Positions 1 through 7,245 of a DNA stretch of 64,000 nt are shown one piece after another. The notes beneath the pieces were generated by a model. It searched no databases, had not been told where the DNA came from, and was given only the letters and a program-made list of their open reading frames with translations. The translations under genes were made by a program, and so were the position numbers. The stretch's first letter is position 1. Every line of letters starts with the position of its first letter. Source of the DNA: Acidicapsa dinghuensis (GTDB lineage Bacteria; Acidobacteriota; Terriglobia; Terriglobales; Acidobacteriaceae); NCBI RefSeq assembly GCF_025685685.1, contig NZ_JAGSYH010000006.1:1-64000 (forward strand), written 5' to 3'.

Positions 1-121
1 CTCGACTGCGATAGCTCAGTCGGGCATTCTTATGAATGTCCATTCGATCCTCCGAAGATTCCTAGTTGCTCGTCACAACCAGCTTCTCCGGTCCAAATCG
101 AATGGACAACCTCCTGAAAGA

Positions 122-469
122 TCACAGGTAGGCGATCTCAAGGAACGGCTCAGGCTTCTTCTGGATGGACTGGCTGACGGCGATGAGCAGGGTCTGCAAT
201 GCGCCGGAGCTCATGCCGGGGCTGATGTCGACGGCGACCTGTAGCCAGGCCGGATCGCCGGTGCGGACTTTGCGGAGAAGCTGGGACCATTGGGCGTCGT
301 CGGGCCAGAGCTGATCGACTACGGCTTTGGCTCCCTGATCGTGGATCTGCTTGCTGAGTGCTTCGGCGGTGGGTAGCGACTGCGCATGGGAAGCTGCGAT
401 GGATGTGAGAGCGATGGCGAGGATGACAGCGAATCTTGGAATGGCCTGGAAAGGATGAAGTCGGTTCAT
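122..469 (-). CDS. Small secreted protein of unknown function
   Basis: A 115-aa protein. The ATG at 469 is preferred over an upstream in-frame start because it places a clear signal peptide at the N terminus: basic residues, then a hydrophobic stretch FAVILAIALTSIAASHA ending in an AxA-type cleavage site. The mature part of about 85 residues is mostly helical, Gln- and Leu-rich, with no cysteines and no motif I recognise. It is therefore predicted to be exported to the periplasm or beyond. It stands alone: the nearest gene upstream is over 400 bp away. The function is unknown and I could not place the family. Confidence 0.6.
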   Translation of the reverse strand: MNRLHPFQAIPRFAVILAIALTSIAASHAQSLPTAEALSKQIHDQGAKAVVDQLWPDDAQWSQLLRKVRTGDPAWLQVAVDISPGMSSGALQTLLIAVSQSIQKKPEPFLEIAYL

Positions 470-917
470 TGCGAAATCTGTGTCCAGTGGGATGATAGCG
501 CGGCGGTTTGAACCGGCACTAAGTTGATTTGGCATGCTACGTGCGCCATGAGTGGGGGGTCGTGCTTTTTCACCGAAAATGCGGGTTTATCTTATTCATT
601 GTTCATTGATTATGGACGAGTAGCCGGTGCGCGTATGGCGCGTTTTACTGTGTTTTGGGGGTGTATTTGGATACATCTTTTACGGTGTTATCTGGCCTTC
701 CGGGAGCGGTATGGATGCCGCCTGATTCGATTTTGCGCCTATTGGGGGTAATTCGGTGCAAACAGGGATCAGGTTTCGGAGGTTTGTGCTGCTCACGAAT
801 GTTGTATACGTTGCGGACTTTTGCGTTCCCACCCTTTCGGCAAACTGCGCGAAAGGATGGGCGCCAAGAGATTGGAGGTAACCACTGAAGGAAAGATAAG
901 GCCGAGTGAGTAGCCGG
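470..917. other. Intergenic region without a supported gene
   Basis: Short open frames exist on both strands but none has a ribosome binding site, family resemblance or typical codon use. The first part is AT-richer than its surroundings. The only structured element is the imperfect palindrome at 826-865. Confidence 0.5.
826..865. repeat. REP-like imperfect palindrome (family A)
   Basis: Inverted arms CCCACCCTTTCG and CGAAAGGATGGG with one mismatch, separated by a short loop. The pattern (left arm starting TCCCAC, right arm ending in GATGGG and a GGCACC-like tail) recurs at 26631-26663 and 33903-33945, and in perfect-stem form at 2692-2738. All copies are intergenic. Confidence 0.5.
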
Positions 918-1316
918 TCAGGCGATGAACTGGAAGTTCGGCAGCCGCGTTGCTTTTCGATCGAACGTCAAAGTATGGGAGCAACCCGCCCAGGCATTGA
1001 GCGCTCCGATTAAGGCATCTTCAAATTCTCCGGTATTACGCTTGAGCGCGAACGCGGCTTCGAATACCTGTTGTTCGTTCTGAACCTGGAACACATCGGC
1101 GGCAAGGAGATTTTCGAGATGTTGGGCGATCTGGGATGGACTCTGCTTCAGGAGGCTGCGAAGTACCCAGACAATCTCCAGCACGGTAACCAGATTGATG
1201 AAGCCGGGGGCTTGTTCACTCAGTTGCCGGTCGACAATCCTGTTGGCTTTGCGCGCCTGGTCAGGGTCGTCCTGGAGCAGATAACGGAGGATGACGTTGG
1301 TGTCGATGCCAATCAT
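918..1316 (-). CDS. vapC: VapC-type PIN-domain ribonuclease toxin
   Basis: A 132-aa single-domain PIN protein. The acidic residues expected of the Mg2+-dependent RNase site are present: D5 in GIDTN, E47 in VLEIVW, D100 in EFEDALIG and D119 in TFDRKA. Length and layout match VapC toxins, which cleave RNA when released from their antitoxin. Its ATG overlaps the stop codon of the upstream antitoxin gene by four bases (ATGA), so the two are translationally coupled, as expected of a toxin-antitoxin operon. The toxic activity and the RNA target are inferred from the family. With all four acidic positions kept, the gene looks intact. Confidence 0.9.
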   Translation of the reverse strand: MIGIDTNVILRYLLQDDPDQARKANRIVDRQLSEQAPGFINLVTVLEIVWVLRSLLKQSPSQIAQHLENLLAADVFQVQNEQQVFEAAFALKRNTGEFEDALIGALNAWAGCSHTLTFDRKATRLPNFQFIA

Positions 1317-1555
1317 CGGCGGTGACGTTGGGTTGCGCCGGCTTCGACAGCCATGTTCATTTCTTCAACGGAGATGGGCTGGTCTAGTTTAGACAAGCTG
1401 CCTTTCAGTTTCGATGTCCGAATCTTAGGAAGAATGACCACAGCTCCATCCGGCTGAAGAAAGAATTTGAATCGATCGCCTGGTTTCAGGTTGAGATATT
1501 GCCTTACGGACTTAGGAATGGTGGCCTGGTTTTTGCTGCTCAAGGTGGCTTCCAC
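1313..1555 (-). CDS. vapB: AbrB/SpoVT-type antitoxin (VapB-like)
   Basis: An 80-aa protein whose first 45 residues form an AbrB/SpoVT swapped-hairpin DNA-binding domain (TLSSKNQATIPKSVRQYL, then LKPGDRFKFFL and an AVVILPK strand). The acidic-amphipathic C-terminal half would be the toxin-binding tail. GTG start at 1555, with AAGGAG about nine bases upstream. It is the first gene of a two-gene operon overlapping vapC by four bases. Such antitoxins neutralise the toxin and repress their own promoter, and a dyad lies just upstream at 1571-1594. It could be called MazE-like by fold, but the PIN partner makes VapB the better name. Confidence 0.85.
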   Translation of the reverse strand: MEATLSSKNQATIPKSVRQYLNLKPGDRFKFFLQPDGAVVILPKIRTSKLKGSLSKLDQPISVEEMNMAVEAGATQRHRR

Positions 1556-1570
1556 GCTACTGATCTCCTT

Positions 1571-1594
1571 CTTTACATTTTATCTGAAGTAAAG
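1571..1594. promoter_or_regulatory. Candidate VapB operator dyad
   Basis: Inverted repeat CTTTAC-N12-GTAAAG lying 16 bases upstream of the vapB start and abutting its ribosome binding site. The position suits autoregulation by the VapBC complex. That it is bound is inference from position and symmetry. Confidence 0.35.
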
Positions 1595-1991
1595 CGTCCT
1601 GCAATTATTGCTGGCTTGTTGTGTTGATACCAGATGAGCGGTTGGGTATCGAGCGTCGCAATCCAGGTTCAAAAAGCGAGGCCTGGGCTCCCGCCGCTTG
1701 ATCCACTCCTGCGCAAGAGTAAGGTAATCAATTTTTCATTTATGGGAGCGGTCTTGGGCTCGTGATGCTGCTATGATGCGACTGCGATTCATCATTGCGT
1801 AAACGCGGGGACAGTTCTGTTCATGGCGGGTCTTCATGGCGGATCGATGACAGCGTCTTTGATTTCACTGTGCTCGTGAGTGAGTTATTGGAAATCAACC
1901 GCGAATTTGCGCAGGATATGAGTTCGCGGGTTGAACATCACAGGCTGGACGACCGGGGCCGAGATCCAGATGTGGAAGAGAGGAAAACAGC
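1595..1991. other. Intergenic region between vapB and the C58-like gene
   Basis: About 400 bp with no supported gene. It must hold the promoters for the leftward vapBC operon and for the rightward gene starting at 1992. Frames inside it lack ribosome binding sites and overlap the start of the downstream gene. Confidence 0.4.
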
Positions 1992-2591
1992 ATGCCGATC
2001 ACATATGCAGGTATTACACCTGCGCTGCTCATTGACACCACTGATTTGCAGAACACCGAGAAACTCTCTCGCCAGCAAGGCAAATTAGTCAAAAACCGAA
2101 ATGGCGTCTGCATGGCTATGGTGGTGGACTGGCTGCAGAAGAGTCAGCAACAGCCGGGTGGAGTCACCGATAAGTCGCAGTTGAAGAGCGGTCTGGCCCT
2201 GTCTTTGGCGCAGACGGCGTATATGCGCTATGTCTTTCAAAAAGGGACGGGTCAAACTGCCAACAAAGAAGGCTATGTTCAGAACATGGGGATGAGCATC
2301 GAGAACTCCGCGAACCTGAACAAGAAGTTTTTCTCGACCAAGAAAGGACGGCTAAAGGACCTTGCGCTTGCATGTACCTTTGGCGGCCATGTTCTGATCT
2401 CAATCAAAGGCAATGGCGGACATGCACTGGGCTACCGTCAAATCGGCGGAACGAGCCAGTTCTTCGATCCAAACGAAGGGGTGCTGGTTTTCAATACGGT
2501 ACAGGATTTTGCAAAGTGGTTCCCAGCCTACATAGTCGGAGAATACCCGGATTTGACTGACACGCTGGAGTACGCGAGAGTGGAAAATTAG
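1992..2591 (+). CDS. YopT/AvrPphB-like (peptidase C58) cysteine protease homologue
   Basis: A 199-aa soluble protein with the layout of a C58-type papain-fold protease: Cys40 in NGVCMAMVVDWL at the head of a helix, His144 in GGHALGYRQ, and Asp159 in FFDPNEGV. The Cys-His-Asp spacing and the HA..., FFDPNxG strings are the family signature of YopT and AvrPphB. No signal peptide or membrane segment is visible. ATG start with GAGAGGA eight bases upstream. Known members are secreted effectors that cleave prenylated GTPases or kinases in eukaryotes, but many bacterial homologues have no known target. It lies alone next to a toxin-antitoxin pair. The triad assignment is from motif reading; substrate and export route are unknown. 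Confidence 0.6.
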   Translation: MPITYAGITPALLIDTTDLQNTEKLSRQQGKLVKNRNGVCMAMVVDWLQKSQQQPGGVTDKSQLKSGLALSLAQTAYMRYVFQKGTGQTANKEGYVQNMGMSIENSANLNKKFFSTKKGRLKDLALACTFGGHVLISIKGNGGHALGYRQIGGTSQFFDPNEGVLVFNTVQDFAKWFPAYIVGEYPDLTDTLEYARVEN

Positions 2592-2691
2592 CTATTCAGG
2601 ACGATTTTCTGAGTTTCGGTGAACTTTTTTCAGGTGGGCAGGTGACCCAGGCATAACTTCTACGCCCGTCTCATGAAGTCACAAAGACCTG

Positions 2692-2738
2692 GCTGTGCCC
2701 CATTCATCGCGATAAAGCTGCGATGAATGGGGCACAGC
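2692..2738. repeat. Perfect 19-bp inverted repeat (REP-like, family A)
   Basis: Left arm GCTGTGCCCCATTCATCGC (2692-2710), nine-base loop, and an exact reverse-complement right arm (2720-2738). It lacks a T-tract, so it is not a typical terminator, though it could stabilise or end the transcripts that converge here. The GATGGGGCAC-like core links it to copies at 26631 and 33903. Confidence 0.6.
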
Positions 2739-2848
2739 TGCGTCGGTGGATACGGAAGTAGTGAGGCCGATGCCTGGACCACCTGCCCAGAATGCGGCGT
2801 AACCTTCGCCAGATATGCCGCGCACGCCGGAGTCGGCTCATCAGTGGT

Positions 2849-3208
2849 TCAGCCCCGCTCGGCCGTCGCGTCACCCGCGCGTTGGGCCTGGGTCGCACGC
2901 CGGAATTCCCTGACAGCAAAAATGGCGAATATTGCGGACGCCGCCCCCGGAACAAGAATAAGAACTACAGGGTGTTGCAACTTGTACGGGATGATTGCGC
3001 CAGCTGCAAACACGATACTAGCCCACGCTGATCGAATAGCTTCCTGTGCCTTCCAGTGAGGAATGAGTAATAGTAATGACAGAACTGAAACACTCATCAC
3101 CGCAATCTCAAGAACAACAAATGTGTGGCTCTTAGCGAAGACCATTGCAAGCGTCAGAGCTGCGGCCAATCCGAGCAGAATATATTGCAACTTAGGCATA
3201 TTAACCAT
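2849..3208 (-). CDS. Small four-helix membrane protein, unknown function
   Basis: A 119-aa protein with about four hydrophobic segments (roughly residues 8-25, 30-48, 60-77 and 82-100) and a basic cytoplasmic tail RREFRRATQAQR. It starts four bases after the stop codon of the ATP-grasp gene, with GAGGG immediately upstream, so the two are almost certainly co-transcribed. An alternative ATG three codons in (3199) is possible. No family was recognised. The pairing suggests an inner-membrane protein working with, or regulated together with, the ATP-grasp enzyme; the role is unknown. Confidence 0.65.
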   Translation of the reverse strand: MVNMPKLQYILLGLAAALTLAMVFAKSHTFVVLEIAVMSVSVLSLLLLIPHWKAQEAIRSAWASIVFAAGAIIPYKLQHPVVLILVPGAASAIFAIFAVREFRRATQAQRAGDATAERG

Positions 3209-3212
3209 GCCC

Positions 3213-4250
3213 TCATTCCTTTGCGGGCGTTGAAACGGGCTCAGGAGGAGTTGCTTGCTCTTTCTTCCTGGCCGCAGCCTTTGGCTTGGCTGCTTTTACT
3301 GCCTTCGCAATCTTCTTCGGCGTGGGATTCAGGAACGAAGACCATTTCAATTCCGGAGTCGCAGGCGCCTTCTTCGCTTTCGCGATAGCCAGATCGGCCA
3401 TCTCCTTCACAATCCACTCAAAGTTCTTCTCGCCGACTGAATGAATATCCGCATCCGGCGCAGGATTCATGAAATCGATCGCATATGGAATCCCATCCTC
3501 AACCGCAAACTCCACAGTGTTCAGATCGTACCCAAGCGCCTGGCACAGCTTGAGCGCATCCTCTTCAACGCGCTTGAGCAGCTTGCGGTCATACTTCGGT
3601 GGATTCTTGACATACCGTTCGTGATGCGGATTTCGCGGATCGTAGGGCATGATATGCACTTTCTTCTGCCCAACAACATAGCAACGGAAGTACTCAGAAA
3701 AGTTGACTGCCTTCTGATACATCATGCAAAGATCGCGCGTCTGGTCATAAGCCCTGAAAAACTCTTCGCGATTATGAATGTGGAAAACATCCCGCCATCC
3801 GCCACCATCCACAGGTTTCATGAATCCATGTTCGCCTACATACTCAAACACTGCATCCCAGTTCAGCGGATATTCCAGGTTCCGCATGGAACGCTCATTC
3901 GTGCCTTCGGGATAGCTTTTGTGCGGCAGAATCACCGTTGGTGGTACGGCTACACCTAGCTTGGCGGCGAGAGAGTAATTAAAGAACTTATCGTCGGCAG
4001 ACCACCAGAACGGGTTGTTGATGATGACGGTGCCGTTTAATGCGGCGTGCTTGAGATAGGCGCGATAGAAGGGGATATCGTGCGAGATGCGGTCGATGAT
4101 GACGGAGTAAGGCGATGGTTTGTCGAGGTGGACGGCGTCGGTGCGCAGAAATTCGGCAGTGATGCCGTCGATGTGGAGGGAGTTGATGCGCTCCACGAGT
4201 GCGCCGGGAAAGCTGTTTTCCATGCCGAATAAAACGCCGATCTTTTTCAT
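3213..4250 (-). CDS. ATP-grasp (RimK/glutathione-synthetase-like) protein
   Basis: A 345-aa protein. The N-terminal pre-ATP-grasp region begins MKKIGVLFGMENSFP. The ATP-grasp fold follows, with GFMKPVDGGGWRDVF as the glycine-rich nucleotide loop and PYAIDFMNPAPDADI as the metal-binding strand. The last 45 residues are a Lys/Ala/Pro-rich tail (KKIAKAVKAAKPKAAARKK) that looks disordered and possibly nucleic-acid or membrane binding. Family members ligate a carboxylate to an amine using ATP; the substrate here cannot be read. AGGGAC precedes the ATG at 4250. It heads a two-gene unit with the small membrane protein downstream. Two parS-like palindromes lie just upstream. Confidence 0.75.
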   Translation of the reverse strand: MKKIGVLFGMENSFPGALVERINSLHIDGITAEFLRTDAVHLDKPSPYSVIIDRISHDIPFYRAYLKHAALNGTVIINNPFWWSADDKFFNYSLAAKLGVAVPPTVILPHKSYPEGTNERSMRNLEYPLNWDAVFEYVGEHGFMKPVDGGGWRDVFHIHNREEFFRAYDQTRDLCMMYQKAVNFSEYFRCYVVGQKKVHIMPYDPRNPHHERYVKNPPKYDRKLLKRVEEDALKLCQALGYDLNTVEFAVEDGIPYAIDFMNPAPDADIHSVGEKNFEWIVKEMADLAIAKAKKAPATPELKWSSFLNPTPKKIAKAVKAAKPKAAARKKEQATPPEPVSTPAKE

Positions 4251-4308
4251 GTCCCTGTCGTCCTCCGAAACCCTAGTTTACGGCAGGGGGTGAGGAACGG
4301 GTTTATGG

Positions 4309-4330
4309 AATTGCTCCACGTGGAGCAATT
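4309..4330. promoter_or_regulatory. parS-like palindrome, site 1
   Basis: A perfect 22-bp palindrome centred on CACGTG, with core TGCTCCACGTGGAGCA. The bacterial ParB (Spo0J) site is TGTTNCACGTGNAACA; this core differs at one symmetric position in each half (C for T, G for A). It lies intergenic, 58 bases upstream of the ATP-grasp gene. ParB binding is inferred from sequence alone. Confidence 0.5.
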
Positions 4331-4360
4331 TTGAGTGGTGGGTGGTGGTGTTCTCCGGAT

Positions 4361-4376
4361 TGCTCCACGTGGAACA
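4361..4376. promoter_or_regulatory. parS-like palindrome, site 2
   Basis: TGCTCCACGTGGAACA, one base away from the 16-bp ParB site form TGTTCCACGTGGAACA. It lies 52 bases from site 1, centre to centre (about five helical turns). Two close copies make chance less likely than one. The rest of 4251-4583 has no supported gene. Confidence 0.55.
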
Positions 4377-4583
4377 TTTTGTGGAGCAGTGCGGCTGAGA
4401 TCGGTGGAAAAGGCCTGTCAAGCGGATTTGTTGCAAGTGGCGTGGCTGGTTTGAGATGCGGTTGCGGATGATTTGAGTAATTTGTGATTGGGATCTGACA
4501 CAACTGGTTCAGCGCCGTCTGCGTGGGCAGACGGCACGATTTGAGTTCTCTCGCCTCTGGTTGGCGGAGTCTCGATGGGCATG

Positions 4584-7016
4584 CTAACTCTGAGGCTGGG
4601 ACCAGTCGAGGGTGAAGGTTAAGAGGGTCTGACGAAGGGAGTCGACAGCGGCTTTTTGCTTTTCAGTGAGGTCGGCGATCTGTTTGCGGGTGGACTGGAG
4701 ATTGTCTTCGGACTGGTTGAGCTCGTCGACGAAGCGTTTGCCGGCGTCGTTGCCTTTGAGGGCGGTGAGGTTTTCGCGGGCTCGGGTTTCGTCACCGGAG
4801 AGGGCTGTCATGCGGTCGTTGAGATCATGGATCTGCTGTCTGATGGACACGATGCTGCGCTGGGCATCGAGGATGGGCTGGATCTTAGGGGCGATTGCCG
4901 GGACTTCTTTACCGAGATATTCAAGCGCGGCGGTCTGATCGCCGTCGGCCTCTATGCGCCATGTGTCATAGGCGGGACCTTCCTCGGCCACGAGGACGGA
5001 GGATGATTGATGAGCGGGAACGGATACCTTGAAGCGGTAGAGGTTGGCCGCGGTTTCAGTTGGCTTGCTTTCGGGTGAGAGTTTGCGGTCTTCGCGGCGC
5101 GGGACTTCGATGACGACGGTGCGGGAGTCGGCGGATGAGTTGGAGGCCTGGTAGGTGGTGCGTTCCTCAACGCCGTAGCGTTTTTGGACGAGGCCCTGCG
5201 CGGTGATTGTGACGGCGCGGATTTCGCGCTTGCCCTCCTGAGGTTCTTTCCGGATACGGGTGGCTTGATCGGCGGCGTAGGAGAGCAGGCGTTTTTCGCC
5301 AGGATGGATGGGGTCGAGCAGGCCTTCGCCAGCGAAGGCACCAGACTCGAAGACGGAGAAGTTGCCGCTGTCGAAGGTGAGCTGAGAGGTGTTTTCGAGC
5401 CAGAGAGCGCGAAGAGGGTGCGCTTCGGATTCGCTCCAGAGGGTGACACGTTCGACAGGGAGAGTCTGCTGAAGAATGGGGACCATGGCGGACTCGTTTT
5501 TGTGGATGGTGACGGGCTGGGCGAGTTTGTACTCGAAGAAGTCGTCGAAATTGTTGGTGGAGACGTTGGTGTTGATATCGGTGGGACGAGCGACGCCGTT
5601 GCCGAAGACACTGCCGATGATGCCTCCCCCTGCGCCGCTGCCCATGCCTTGCATGGCCGCAACGCCGTAGCCGTGGGTGGCTCGTGCCGGAGCGGCCATT
5701 TGCAAACTGGCGATTGAGTCGGCGGTGACTTCTACGGTTTCGGATGCTGATCCAACGGTGAGGGCGGCATTCACGGTAGGAGAGTTTGTTGCGCCTACGA
5801 GAATGTTGCGGCGAATGGAGGTCTGAAAACCATTTGCGTTAATGGTGAGGTTGTAGAAGCCGGGAGCCAGGGATGCAAAGGTGAACTGGCCGTTGCTGGA
5901 AGTTTGAGCTACCGCGTTCGCTCCGGTGGCGGGCGAGGTGGCGGTGACGATTGCTCCGGGAATGACGGCTCCAGAGGTGTCTGTCACGGTGCCTCGGAGA
6001 ACTCCCGGACCGGATTCTTCTGCCGCTTGGTGTGTCTGCGGGGTGGACATGGCTACGGTGGAGATGGGAACTTCGGGGCGGCGGAGATAGAGCGGGTCAG
6101 AGAGCGGCTGAATGAAGCTTTGCGGAGCGCCTGCGACGAGCGAGAGCTGGACGTTGTCCCAGTCGGAGCCGATGGTGTTATCGACGACTGCCCAACCCTG
6201 AAGGATGGCTTTGTCGGCGTTGTCTGGAAAGACGATGCGGTAGGTGGATTTCCAGACGGGGATTTCGCTGATGTAGCTGACGCGTAGTTGTCGGTTGCCC
6301 TGACCGATGGCGTCGAGGGTGAGATGGCGCAGGCCGGTGGAGTGGTTGGAACTGAGGAGGGCGAGGTAGCGGTCGAGCTCGCCCTGAAGAGATGGATCGA
6401 GCGGGCGGACGCTGAGGGTGGGAGTTAGCTCGATAACGCGAACTGCGCCGGTGTTGCCGACTACGGTGAGATAGAAGCGGGTCTGTGCGGGCCTTGATGT
6501 GTCGCTATTGGAGTCGGCGCCAGTGCGGCTCTCGATGGACATGAGGCGGCCGGTTATAGGTCCTCCGGATGCTCCTGTGACTTCGACGCGCTGGCCGCGC
6601 AAAGCCTGAAAGAGCTGGGTAGAAGTGGGGTCGTCGGTCATGTTGAGCGAGATGGATTGAAGCTGCTGGGCTAGCGGAGTGGTGGAGTCGTAGTTGATGC
6701 CGCCGATGCGCCCTCCGTTGTCATCGAGGACGGTGAGAGACTGCAGGACATCATTGAGCTGCGAGGTGGTGAAGTCGACGGTGATGCGCTGGTTGCCATT
6801 GACCTGGCCGGTGTGTTCGAAGTAGCCTACTCCGTTTTTGTAGAGGATGACCTGGCGAACGGGAAGTTCGTGGGGAGTTGTTGGAGTGGCAGGGGATTTG
6901 TCTGTTGCGGGAGCAGATTTTGGACTGGTCTTGGTGGATTGAGCTGGGAGAAGGCTTGAGAAAAGGCCAAGGCTAATGGTGCAGGCCAAAGTGGCCAGGA
7001 CAGGGATCGAGCGCAT
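4584..7016 (-). CDS. Exported DUF4139 protein with an inserted carboxypeptidase-regulatory-like domain
   Basis: An 810-aa protein. The ATG at 7016 is chosen because AGGAGG lies seven bases upstream and it opens a signal peptide (MRSIPVLATLACTISLGLFSS); an upstream in-frame start adds 53 residues with no such support. After the signal comes a DUF4140-like N-terminal part (LPVRQVILYKNGVGYFEHTG), then the start of the DUF4139 region (YISEIPVWKSTYRIVF). Around residues 340-430 a carboxypeptidase-regulatory-like beta-sandwich is inserted (GVLRGTVTDTSGAVIPGA). DUF4139 then resumes, ending in a coiled-coil-like tail. DUF4139 proteins are cell-envelope proteins of unclear role. The inserted domain is typical of acidobacterial surface proteins and suggests binding of glycans or proteins. 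Confidence 0.75.
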   Translation of the reverse strand: MRSIPVLATLACTISLGLFSSLLPAQSTKTSPKSAPATDKSPATPTTPHELPVRQVILYKNGVGYFEHTGQVNGNQRITVDFTTSQLNDVLQSLTVLDDNGGRIGGINYDSTTPLAQQLQSISLNMTDDPTSTQLFQALRGQRVEVTGASGGPITGRLMSIESRTGADSNSDTSRPAQTRFYLTVVGNTGAVRVIELTPTLSVRPLDPSLQGELDRYLALLSSNHSTGLRHLTLDAIGQGNRQLRVSYISEIPVWKSTYRIVFPDNADKAILQGWAVVDNTIGSDWDNVQLSLVAGAPQSFIQPLSDPLYLRRPEVPISTVAMSTPQTHQAAEESGPGVLRGTVTDTSGAVIPGAIVTATSPATGANAVAQTSSNGQFTFASLAPGFYNLTINANGFQTSIRRNILVGATNSPTVNAALTVGSASETVEVTADSIASLQMAAPARATHGYGVAAMQGMGSGAGGGIIGSVFGNGVARPTDINTNVSTNNFDDFFEYKLAQPVTIHKNESAMVPILQQTLPVERVTLWSESEAHPLRALWLENTSQLTFDSGNFSVFESGAFAGEGLLDPIHPGEKRLLSYAADQATRIRKEPQEGKREIRAVTITAQGLVQKRYGVEERTTYQASNSSADSRTVVIEVPRREDRKLSPESKPTETAANLYRFKVSVPAHQSSSVLVAEEGPAYDTWRIEADGDQTAALEYLGKEVPAIAPKIQPILDAQRSIVSIRQQIHDLNDRMTALSGDETRARENLTALKGNDAGKRFVDELNQSEDNLQSTRKQIADLTEKQKAAVDSLRQTLLTFTLDWSQPQS

Positions 7017-7245
7017 GCTGCCTCCTGTGGCGCGGGCTGATGCTGAGAGTTTCGACAACAACGAGCGCGAAAATGTTCCCGAAGAGTGGCGATACGAGGG
7101 TAGACGAGTCGCACTCTGGGGGAACGGGCAATGGCAAGCCGCTTGCATGAAAAAAACTATGGGCTGATGAAACAAGGGTCAAAAGGGATGGAGTAAGAGA
7201 CGTTTGAGCGCGGCGCTGCATCGAAGGCAGTGCGTGGAGGCAGGA

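Noticed and set aside
1..60. tRNA-like look of the left edge (GATAGCTCAGTCGGG and ATTCGATCC)
   Set aside because: The D-arm-like and T-arm-like strings are about ten bases too close, and no acceptor or anticodon stem can be formed.
4303..4503. Leftward 66-codon frame containing MFHVEQ over the parS-like sites
   Set aside because: The frame exists because the palindromes encode it; it has no ribosome site and is Pro/His-rich with no family likeness.
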